Source of the DNA: Fidelibacterota bacterium
Lineage (GTDB): Bacteria; Fidelibacterota; Marinisomatia; Marinisomatales; SCKK01
Length of the DNA: 64,000 bases
Direction of reading: 5' to 3'
Assembly: GCA_004124475.1 (NCBI GenBank)
Contig: SCKK01000014.1
Span: 1 to 64,000 of the forward strand
The first letter of the stretch is position 1. Each line of letters begins with the position of its first letter. A model generated the notes under the pieces. That model made no database searches and was not told where the DNA came from. It was given only the letters and a program-made list of their open reading frames with translations. This document shows, piece after piece, positions 17,678-24,404 of the stretch. Made by a program: the position numbers and the translations under genes.

Positions 17678-20176
17678 ATGGAATTGCGCAAAATTATGCA
17701 TGAATCTGAAGCATTAGAATACCAGCATAATCAGCAAAACGGGGTACAAATGGCTGGGAAACATTATCAGACTACCTCTGTTTTCACCAACTACTGGGAA
17801 TACTGGAAGAACCCCGATGGAACAATACGCTATATTTCCCCTTCCTGTGAGCGTATTACTGGCTATACTTCCAATCAGTTTATAGATACCCCCTCACTTC
17901 TGCAAGAGATAATTTTGCCTGAAGACAAGGAAATATGGGCTGAACATCTCAAAAAAGTAGAAGAAGCACCTGGGTTAAATGGAGTTCAATTCCGAATCCA
18001 AAGGCAGGGTGGTGAGATACGTTGGATCGAACACACTTGTGAGCCGGTGATGGATGAGCAGGGTTTGTTACTTAGGTATCACGCCAACAACTGGGACATC
18101 ACCAAACGAAAGCAGATAGAAGAGCAATTGCTCATTAATAAAAGGGCAATCGATGCCGCTAATGATGGCATCATCATCACTGATTCGAGTCTACCTGATA
18201 ACCCAATCATTTATGCAAATGCTGCATTTTACTCAATAACCCAGTATTCCCCAAGAGGCGTTATTGGTAAAAACCTCCACATCTTAGAGGGTGTAAGCAC
18301 AGATCCTAAAATTAAAAGAGAGATCAGATCGGCTATTAGGAAAGGCCGATATTTTACCTGTGAAGTTCTAAACTACAGAAAAGATGGAACCCCATTTTGG
18401 AATGAAATGACCCTGAGTCCGGTGTATGATACCGCTGAAAAACTCACCCATTTAATAATGATTCATAAAGATATCACCAAACGTAAACAGATCGAGGAAG
18501 CCCTACACCGGCGGGATGAAATACTCCAGGCGGTAGCATTTTCAGCTGAACGACTCCTCCACATGCCAGATATGGAGCAAAGTTTACAGGAGGTTATTAA
18601 ACGCCTTGGTATTGTGACCAATGTTTCTCGGGTTTATATCTGCAAGAACCATACCGATGAATTTAGTGCATTGCTGGTTGGCAGGTGGTACGAGTGGACT
18701 GCCGTCGGCGTCACGCCACGAAATGATTCCGATAATTTTCAAAACTTTCAGATGGTTGAGTATGAATTTGATCGTTGGGTAAACATATTGAGCCAGGGGA
18801 AATCCTTGTACGGTTTGGTGAGGGAATTTCCACAGAACGAACGCCAGGTCTTAGAGTCTGCTGGTGTACAATCCATCCTGGTAATACCGATCTTCGTTGA
18901 GGGAAAATGGTGGGGGTCAATTGGTTTTGACGTATGTGCAGTCGAAAAGGAGTGGATGGAAATAGAAATTGAGACGCTCAAGATGGCAGCAAATGTAATG
19001 GGTGCTGCTATCGAACGTCAATGGATAGAGGACCAGCTTCGCCAATCTCACAAGATGGAAGCAATAGGTCTTCTGGCAGGAGGGATTGCCCATGACTTCA
19101 ATAATATTCTCACAGCTATAATGGGATATAGCCACTTGTTAATGACCCGGATCCAGGATAATGAACCATTAAAGCCGTATGTTGCAGAGATAATTGACTC
19201 TTCAACCAAGGCTGCTAATCTGGTCCAGGGGCTGCTTACCTTCAGCAGGAAACAAGCAATAAGACCACACCCTGTTAATCTCAATGAGATTGTTCGAAAA
19301 GCGGAAATCCTTTTGTTACAACTAATTGATGAAGAGATTGAACTGAAGACAATGCTTGCTGATAAGGATTTGATCATTAACGCCGATGCAGGACAAATAG
19401 AGCAAGTATTGATAAACCTTGTGGTAAACGCCAGGGATGCTATACCGGATACAGGCTCTATAACAATTAGGACAGGGCTTGTAAATGTAAATGAGGAAGG
19501 GGTAATGATTAAGGGTGAAAAGCGAGCCGAGAAGTATGCTCTTCTCTCCGTTAGAGATACAGGTACAGGGATGGATTACAAAAGAAAAGAGAAAATATTC
19601 GAACCTTTCTTTACGACGAAAAAGGTAGGCAAAGGGACCGGATTGGGCTTATCAATCGTGTACGGAATTATCAAACAGAGCCAGGGTCACATAAGTATCG
19701 ACAGCGAACTAGGGAAGGGGACCACATTTAAGATATTTCTCCCGATAACCAATGGTGATATTTTAAAATTAGGATCAATGTCAATATCCGATGTCCCACA
19801 AATAGAAGTTACGGAGACTATCCTGATTGCAGAGGACGATGCAGGGGTAGGAAAGTTCCTGAAGAACGTGCTAGAGAGTGCGGGCTATACAGTTATTGTG
19901 GCCGTAGATGGCAAAGATGCAATCAATAAATTTAAAGCTAACAAGGACATAATCCAGCTTCTAATAACCGATGCGATTATGCCCAAGAAGAATGGAAAAG
20001 AGCTTTATGATGCGGTTAAGAAAATAAAGCCGGACATGAAGACAATTTTTATTAGTGGTTATGCCGGAGAAGTAATAAAAAATAAAGGAATAGATGTAGA
20101 AACAGTAAACTTCATAGCTAAACCATTTATACCGGGAACACTTTTAAATACGGTAAGAAAACTGTTAGATCAATAA
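17678..20176 (+). CDS. Hybrid histidine kinase PAS-LOV-like PAS-GAF-HisKA-HATPase-REC
   Basis: This soluble 832-residue protein has the domains PAS (about 40-145), a LOV-like PAS (about 150-270), GAF (about 285-445), HisKA with His472 in LAGGIAHDFNNILTAIMGY, HATPase (NLVVNARDAIPDTG, DTGTGMD, GTGLGLSIVYGII), and a C-terminal receiver with Asp765 (LLITDAIMPKKNG). The second PAS has the LOV sequence style (ANAAFYSITQYSPRGVIGKN, NYRKDGTPFWNEMTLSPVYD), but the site of the photoactive cysteine is Leu200 (GKNLHILEG where GRNCRFLQG is usual). Almost the same DNA encodes the matching domain in the kinase at 30792. Flavin binding is possible, but normal cysteine-adduct photochemistry is not. Confidence 0.92.
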   Translation: MELRKIMHESEALEYQHNQQNGVQMAGKHYQTTSVFTNYWEYWKNPDGTIRYISPSCERITGYTSNQFIDTPSLLQEIILPEDKEIWAEHLKKVEEAPGLNGVQFRIQRQGGEIRWIEHTCEPVMDEQGLLLRYHANNWDITKRKQIEEQLLINKRAIDAANDGIIITDSSLPDNPIIYANAAFYSITQYSPRGVIGKNLHILEGVSTDPKIKREIRSAIRKGRYFTCEVLNYRKDGTPFWNEMTLSPVYDTAEKLTHLIMIHKDITKRKQIEEALHRRDEILQAVAFSAERLLHMPDMEQSLQEVIKRLGIVTNVSRVYICKNHTDEFSALLVGRWYEWTAVGVTPRNDSDNFQNFQMVEYEFDRWVNILSQGKSLYGLVREFPQNERQVLESAGVQSILVIPIFVEGKWWGSIGFDVCAVEKEWMEIEIETLKMAANVMGAAIERQWIEDQLRQSHKMEAIGLLAGGIAHDFNNILTAIMGYSHLLMTRIQDNEPLKPYVAEIIDSSTKAANLVQGLLTFSRKQAIRPHPVNLNEIVRKAEILLLQLIDEEIELKTMLADKDLIINADAGQIEQVLINLVVNARDAIPDTGSITIRTGLVNVNEEGVMIKGEKRAEKYALLSVRDTGTGMDYKRKEKIFEPFFTTKKVGKGTGLGLSIVYGIIKQSQGHISIDSELGKGTTFKIFLPITNGDILKLGSMSISDVPQIEVTETILIAEDDAGVGKFLKNVLESAGYTVIVAVDGKDAINKFKANKDIIQLLITDAIMPKKNGKELYDAVKKIKPDMKTIFISGYAGEVIKNKGIDVETVNFIAKPFIPGTLLNTVRKLLDQ
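18111..18490 (+). repeat. LOV-like PAS DNA module, copy 1
   Basis: This module is colinear and about 94% identical by eye to 31297-31676. The duplicated unit spans a whole PAS domain with its linker, and flanking sequence diverges sharply on both sides. Confidence 0.85.
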
Positions 20177-20258
20177 AATGAAAGTTGGGGTTGGTATTGT
20201 ACACAAAACTATATCCATCAAAAAAATGACCAAACTCTATAAAGGGAATTTCGTGAAT

Positions 20259-20284
20259 GTTTAGATTTTGGTAAAAGTGGGCAT
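20259..20284 (+). promoter_or_regulatory. Candidate SigB-type promoter
   Basis: GTTTAG, 14 bases, GGGCAT resembles the Bacillus SigB consensus GTTTAA-N12-14-GGGTAT with one mismatch in each box. It ends 29 bases before the ATG of the gene at 20314. A SigB/SigF-like sigma factor is encoded at 27518, so it may read this site. This is inference from consensus in a distant phylum. Confidence 0.4.
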
Positions 20285-20313
20285 AATAATTAAGGAAAGG
20301 AAATTTAATAACA

Positions 20314-20871
20314 ATGAAACGAATACCCCTAGAAACAAGACAAAGATCAATTGTAAACGAAGTTAAGAACGATATTATACAAATCTTGACACCGGAGATC
20401 AAGCAGGCTGCCATACGGAAAAGAAATCAGGAAGCACTTAAAGGGACCATGCATGATTTTATGTTGGATGTCATGAAAATGATGGTTATTGGAGAATTGA
20501 AAGAGGAATTGAAAGGGGAACTCGGAATAATTGGGTATAGGGGTGTTTCTGAGGAATTAACCCTACATAATGGATCCCGAGATCACAAAGAAGAGGCCAT
20601 GGAAAGAGTCAATCAAAAGTTAAACAAAATCAATGGAAACCATTTGCCGGTTAATTCAGAAAATGTTGAGAATATCAGTTTAGATGATTTGGATGAAGTT
20701 GATTTGGCAACTATTAAAAAATTAGAGGCCCAGGGTGTCAGGGTTATTTTCCCTAACTTAAAGTATAGAAAACCTAAATATAATAATATGGAATCCGTTT
20801 TAAAATATGTTGAGAGTGGAGAGGATGATAAGAGCGTAATAAAGCTAATCATAATGAATTTCAATGATTAA
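20314..20871 (+). CDS. Uncharacterised charged helical protein
   Basis: This 185-residue protein has no signal peptide or membrane helix and I do not recognise its family. The N-terminal third is basic and helical (RSIVNEVKNDIIQILTPEIKQ), the middle has a LKEELKGELG repeat, and the C-terminal part is rich in Asp/Glu and Lys. A good ribosome site (AAGGAAAGGAAA) precedes the ATG. It is first in a run of unusual small genes, and the next gene follows directly. The location points to a role in the same process as the helix-hairpin-helix protein and the acidic paralogues downstream. Confidence 0.7.
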   Translation: MKRIPLETRQRSIVNEVKNDIIQILTPEIKQAAIRKRNQEALKGTMHDFMLDVMKMMVIGELKEELKGELGIIGYRGVSEELTLHNGSRDHKEEAMERVNQKLNKINGNHLPVNSENVENISLDDLDEVDLATIKKLEAQGVRVIFPNLKYRKPKYNNMESVLKYVESGEDDKSVIKLIIMNFND

Positions 20872-20899
20872 ACAATCCAACCATAAGAGAGGTACTAAA

Positions 20900-21535
20900 A
20901 TGACTGAACTAGAAAGAGTGAAAGGTATTGGACCAACCACAGCGGAAAAGCTGAAAAATGCGGGATTTGAATCGATCCCCTTATTATCGAGGGCCGATTA
21001 CAAAGATATTATTGAAAAGGTTGCTTTGGCACCTTCGGTTGCTCAACGTTTGGTAGATACCGCCAGAGAGATCGTAGAAAGTGAGCTAATGGCGGTCAAA
21101 GGTGTTGGGCCTGCCATAGCTAAAAAACTGAGAACTACGGGATTTGATACGATCTTCTCATTAGCAGATGCCAATCGTGGGGATTTAATCGAGAAGATTG
21201 CTTTGACGCCTGCGGTTACCCAACGATTGATAAACGCTGCCCAGGATATCGTAGAAGAAATTAAACAGGAAGAAGAACAGGAACCCCCTGTCGCTATCGT
21301 TGCCGAGCAGACTATAGAAGAGGTTGAAAAAGAACCCTTTACTGCTGCTGTGGCGGAGGAGGCGGTAGAAGAAATTGAAGAAGAACCCTATTCCCCGCCT
21401 GTTTCAGAGATTCTACAAGGCAACTTTCGGGGTGAGATATTATCTTCCCTTAAACAAGAACTTCTGAAAAGGGTCATGAAAACGCCGCATCTGCGGGATA
21501 GAATTCTACGAAAGGTGGCTAAAGAATTGTTTTAG
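20900..21535 (+). CDS. Tandem helix-hairpin-helix protein with acidic linker
   Basis: This protein of 211 residues starts at ATG 20900 (GAGAGGT is 6 bases upstream; an earlier in-frame ATG at 20864 lacks a site). Two about 65-residue repeats each carry a helix-hairpin-helix signature (VKGIGPTTAEKLKNAGFESI and VKGVGPAIAKKLRTTGFDTI), a fold that usually binds DNA backbone without sequence specificity. A Glu/Val/Pro-rich linker (about 125-165) follows. The C-terminal segment (EILSSLKQELLKRVMKTPHLRDRILRKVAKELF) resembles the end of the small acidic proteins at 21778 and 24082. That shared segment ties the three genes together. The function is unknown. Confidence 0.85.
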   Translation: MTELERVKGIGPTTAEKLKNAGFESIPLLSRADYKDIIEKVALAPSVAQRLVDTAREIVESELMAVKGVGPAIAKKLRTTGFDTIFSLADANRGDLIEKIALTPAVTQRLINAAQDIVEEIKQEEEQEPPVAIVAEQTIEEVEKEPFTAAVAEEAVEEIEEEPYSPPVSEILQGNFRGEILSSLKQELLKRVMKTPHLRDRILRKVAKELF

Positions 21536-21542
21536 TGATCTA

Positions 21543-21564
21543 TTCCGCTAACTAACCCGGAATA
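21543..21564 (+). terminator. Weak hairpin after the HhH gene
   Basis: ATTCCG and CGGAAT flank a 10-base loop just past the stop codon. There is no U-tract, so it is a hairpin of uncertain terminator function. Confidence 0.3.
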
Positions 21565-21701
21565 ATCAACACCGAGCCACGAAGAGTAGGAAGGAAGATA
21601 AAAATAGGGGGTTTATGCAACTTTACATAGCAGGACTTGTTTGATGATGAATTCCCCACCACCTACTTATAATACATTAATATTGGTTACCTTGTGTCTT
21701 A

Positions 21702-21726
21702 GTTTCGCCAGCTGGTGGATGGCTAA
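21702..21726 (+). promoter_or_regulatory. Possible second SigB-like promoter
   Basis: GTTTCG, 13 bases, GGCTAA lies about 50 bases before the ATG at 21778. It is weaker than the site at 20259 and is listed because it precedes a gene of the same locus. Confidence 0.25.
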
Positions 21727-21777
21727 TTGATGGAAAAAGCTCAAAAGTGCCTAGTGTTAAAAATAGGAGAATAAACA

Positions 21778-22026
21778 ATGGATGTGTTCAAAAAAACAGA
21801 TGTAATAAAATTTCTGGAGAATGAGAATATAAGAAATGAAATAATCGACTACGCCCTTCGTGATTCAAATATGACAAACAAGATTGTTGAGGACTTAGGG
21901 GATGAAATAGCCGATATTCTTAAAGATGATCCGGCGTTTAGACAAAGATTACTTTCTATTACTGCTGCAAAACCAGAATTTCGGGAAAAAATTATCACCA
22001 ACCTCATTAAAGCGTTTAGAGATTAA
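21778..22026 (+). CDS. Small acidic helical protein (paralogue of 24082)
   Basis: This 82-residue soluble protein is entirely helical in pattern and has no recognised family. It aligns end to end with the 83-residue protein at 24082: DV..FL/ML, (R/D)EII, KI/EL VEDLGDEI/AEDVADEL, DDPAFRQRLL/EDPNFRKKIV, PEFREKII/PEFKKSVI. The ribosome site AGGAG is 8 bases before the ATG. It lies between the HhH gene and the sigma54 activator. The repeated D-D-P-x-F-R pattern suggests a conserved helical interaction surface rather than an enzyme. Confidence 0.75.
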   Translation: MDVFKKTDVIKFLENENIRNEIIDYALRDSNMTNKIVEDLGDEIADILKDDPAFRQRLLSITAAKPEFREKIITNLIKAFRD

Positions 22027-22227
22027 TCAGGACAAACCCAACTAGTAAGGGGCATATTGTCAAGATTGTCAATGTTTCGAGATCACGATCGGACTTTCTT
22101 TAAATGTGTCTCATGTTGTCATATACTTTCAAAACTTATTTACAACAATAGTAGAAATAATTTTATTCTAATAATTTACCGACTTGTTTCTTATATAAGT
22201 GGAAAATATTATACATGTCCTAATGGC

Positions 22228-22239
22228 TATACCGGTATA
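22228..22239. promoter_or_regulatory. Palindrome TATACCGGTATA before the NtrC-type gene
   Basis: This perfect 12-bp palindrome ends about 20 bases before the ATG at 22260, where a repressor or self-binding regulator could act. Confidence 0.3.
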
Positions 22240-22259
22240 ATATTTAGGAGTATCCGTTC

Positions 22260-23618
22260 ATGAAAAATTTGCTGGTTGTTGATGACGATTACAAGATGAG
22301 GTCGTTGCTCCACGAAACTCTTTCTGATCGAGGATATAATGTAGATGTTAGTAAAAATGGAAAAGCTGCATTAAAAGCTCTTAAATCAGAGAAATACGAC
22401 TTGGTAATATCCGATTTACAAATGCCAAAATTGAATGGTATCGAATTGCTGGAAATTGTGAAGAAACAATACCCTGATGTTGGATTTATCATTCTGACAG
22501 GATTTGGAACCATTCCCTTAGCAGTTGAGTCTTTACAAAAAGGGGCTGCTGATTTTGTAACTAAACCATTTTCTATTCCCCAGATAGAATCCAAGATAAA
22601 GCGATTCTTTGATTTTGAAGGTCTAAAAAAAGAAAATAAGAACTTAAGACACAAGCTCTTACAAAGGGAAAAATTTGAAAAAATAGTGGGTACTAGTAAA
22701 GCAATTAAAGATGTTCTAAACAAGATTATTGTAGTTGCCGATAAGGAAGTTCCAGTTTTTATTCAAGGAGAGAGTGGGACTGGAAAAGAGCTTGTTTCGC
22801 TAGCAATACATGCCAATAGCCCTCGTGCCAACGAACCCTTTCTAAAAATCAACTGTACTGCGATTCCCGAAACATTATTTGATAGTATTCTCTTTGGATA
22901 CGAAAAAGGGGCTTTTACCGGTGCTAATGGGAGACACAAAGGCATTTTTGAAGATGCAGATCGAGGTACTCTATTATTAGATGAGATCACTGAAATCTCC
23001 ATCGCCATGCAAGCAAAACTGTTACGTGTCCTTCAAGAAGGAAAAATTATTCGGGTTGGAAGCACCAAAGAAATTCCTGTTGATGTCAGAATTATTGCTA
23101 CGTCAAATATGAATATCTATCAATTAATCAAGGAAAGAAGATTTAGATCTGATCTTTTTTATAGGTTAAATGTATTTCCTATAACCATCCCTCCCCTTAG
23201 GTCCAGGATTCGAGATATCAATGTTCTAGTGGAGTACTTTCTTAAAGAGTTTAAAGAGAAATATGCTTATAAAGAGAAGAGAATAAATAATGCCATCCGT
23301 AGAAACTTGATGCAATATGAATGGCCGGGTAATGTGCGGGAGTTGAAGAATTTGATTGAGCGAGCAATTCTAAACTCGGGTGAGGAAGTAGACCTAACAT
23401 ATAAGCATTTTTCCTTTGACTCCTATCAATCTCCTTCTGATATTTATTGTGATCCTGACGGGTCTCTTTCAACAATCACAGAAATGGAAAAGGAATTAAT
23501 TTATGCTGCTTTAAGAAAAACGTATAATCACCGTGCTCGTGCAGCAAAAATTCTGGGTATTACTGCTCGCACCTTAAGAAATAAACTACGCCAATATAAA
23601 GCGAACGACCCCAATTGA
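22260..23618 (+). CDS. NtrC-family sigma54-dependent response regulator
   Basis: This 452-residue protein has a receiver (Asp52, LVISDLQMPKLNG; Lys in FVTKPFS), a sigma54-interaction AAA+ ATPase, and a Fis-type helix-turn-helix (about 405-450, HRARAAKILGITARTLRNKL). Walker A is GESGTGKE (170-177), the sigma54-contact loop is GAFTGA (217-222), and Walker B is LLLDE (238-242). All motifs required for opening sigma54 promoters are intact. No kinase is adjacent, so the donor is probably one of the orphan or hybrid kinases nearby. A palindrome and a -24/-12 promoter downstream (23802-23824, 23957-23971) make the small acidic gene at 24082 a likely target. Confidence 0.95.
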   Translation: MKNLLVVDDDYKMRSLLHETLSDRGYNVDVSKNGKAALKALKSEKYDLVISDLQMPKLNGIELLEIVKKQYPDVGFIILTGFGTIPLAVESLQKGAADFVTKPFSIPQIESKIKRFFDFEGLKKENKNLRHKLLQREKFEKIVGTSKAIKDVLNKIIVVADKEVPVFIQGESGTGKELVSLAIHANSPRANEPFLKINCTAIPETLFDSILFGYEKGAFTGANGRHKGIFEDADRGTLLLDEITEISIAMQAKLLRVLQEGKIIRVGSTKEIPVDVRIIATSNMNIYQLIKERRFRSDLFYRLNVFPITIPPLRSRIRDINVLVEYFLKEFKEKYAYKEKRINNAIRRNLMQYEWPGNVRELKNLIERAILNSGEEVDLTYKHFSFDSYQSPSDIYCDPDGSLSTITEMEKELIYAALRKTYNHRARAAKILGITARTLRNKLRQYKANDPN

Positions 23619-23801
23619 TATAAAGAGTTTTAGCCATCATTATGATTGTTAATTTTCTCTTTTGATGTCTAAGAAAACAATTCTTTTTAAAAGGACTATC
23701 AATGGAATATTTTTATAATAGTTTTATTCTTAGTTCGTCATTTGTTATTTGTACCCGTACCAATTACTAAACTAATAACAAAACGGAAAGATTAGCCTCC
23801 T

Positions 23802-23824
23802 TTTCCAGAAAAGTTTTCTGGAAA
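23802..23824. promoter_or_regulatory. Candidate enhancer palindrome for the NtrC-type regulator
   Basis: TTTCCAGAAAA-G-TTTTCTGGAAA is a perfect 11-bp inverted repeat around one base. It lies about 133 bases upstream of a sigma54-type promoter, a typical enhancer distance, and just after the gene for a sigma54 activator. It is not followed by a T-run, so a terminator is less likely. Confidence 0.45.
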
Positions 23825-23956
23825 TAATCTCGCCTCCCAAAAGCTTACGGACCATCCTATATTTTTTAAATATTCAAATTTTATCTAATTAATCGTCGAT
23901 AGAGGTAAAAATTTATAAGGATTTCTTTATTATTATATAAGCCCAAAAATCATGAA

Positions 23957-23971
23957 TGGCACAGTATTTGA
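23957..23971 (+). promoter_or_regulatory. Candidate sigma54 promoter
   Basis: TGGCAC, five bases, TTGA matches the -24 box exactly and the -12 box (TTGC) in three of four positions, with correct spacing. It would start transcription near 23985, giving a leader of about 100 bases before the ATG at 24082. Confidence 0.5.
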
Positions 23972-24003
23972 TATTTTATAAGCGTGAAGATTAACAAGTT
24001 CAA

Positions 24004-24052
24004 TGGGGTTCTCGATAATTAGTATTGATTGATTAATAATGTCGAACCCCCA
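24004..24052 (+). promoter_or_regulatory. Leader hairpin upstream of the acidic protein gene
   Basis: GGGGTTC at 24005 pairs with GAACCCC at 24045, enclosing an AT-rich loop. It lies in the predicted leader of the 24082 gene and could affect RNA stability or translation. Confidence 0.35.
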
Positions 24053-24081
24053 ATAAATCAAATAACAGAAGGAGAATCACT

Positions 24082-24333
24082 ATGGGATTCATAGAAGAAT
24101 CAGATGTTCGCCAAATGTTGAGTGACGAGAAATTGGTAGATGAAATTATCACTGCCCTCGTCAGCGATCCGGGTGTACTTAAAGAACTTGCGGAAGATGT
24201 GGCCGATGAGCTCGAAGACCTGTTGGAAGAGGATCCGAACTTTCGCAAAAAGATAGTTGAAGAAGCAATATCAAATCCGGAATTCAAGAAGAGTGTGATC
24301 CAACAACTCGTGGCTGAAATGACCGATGATTAG
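24082..24333 (+). CDS. Small acidic helical protein (paralogue of 21778)
   Basis: This 83-residue strongly acidic protein has no known family, signal or membrane helix. It aligns over its full length with the 82-residue protein at 21778 (see the shared EDPNFRKK/DDPAFRQR and PEFKKSVI/PEFREKII blocks). AAGGAG lies 8 bases before the ATG. It stands alone after a 463-base intergenic region with a candidate enhancer and sigma54 promoter, and an 18-bp hairpin follows it. A highly expressed short transcript is possible. Confidence 0.75.
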   Translation: MGFIEESDVRQMLSDEKLVDEIITALVSDPGVLKELAEDVADELEDLLEEDPNFRKKIVEEAISNPEFKKSVIQQLVAEMTDD

Positions 24334-24341
24334 GTCGTCTG

Positions 24342-24388
24342 TTTAGAGCAATGGCTCTTATGTTGTTTTAAGAGCCATCGCTCTAAAA
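24342..24388 (+). terminator. Strong hairpin between acidic gene and transporter gene
   Basis: An 18-bp stem with one mismatch (TTTAGAGCAATGGCTCTT against AAGAGCCATCGCTCTAAA) around a 10-base loop starts 9 bases after the stop codon. AAAATTACTTTT follows. It may be a partial terminator or a stabilising element. Confidence 0.6.
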
Positions 24389-24404
24389 TTACTTTTAATC
24401 GGAG

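Noticed and set aside
22057-22263. A 68-codon frame before the NtrC-type gene
   Set aside because: Composition is not protein-like, it overlaps the next start and the palindrome TATACCGGTATA, and no ribosome site precedes it.
23802-23824. Intrinsic terminator for the NtrC-type gene
   Set aside because: The hairpin is strong but lacks a following T-run and lies 180 bases past the stop. A regulator-binding palindrome fits better, though not proven.
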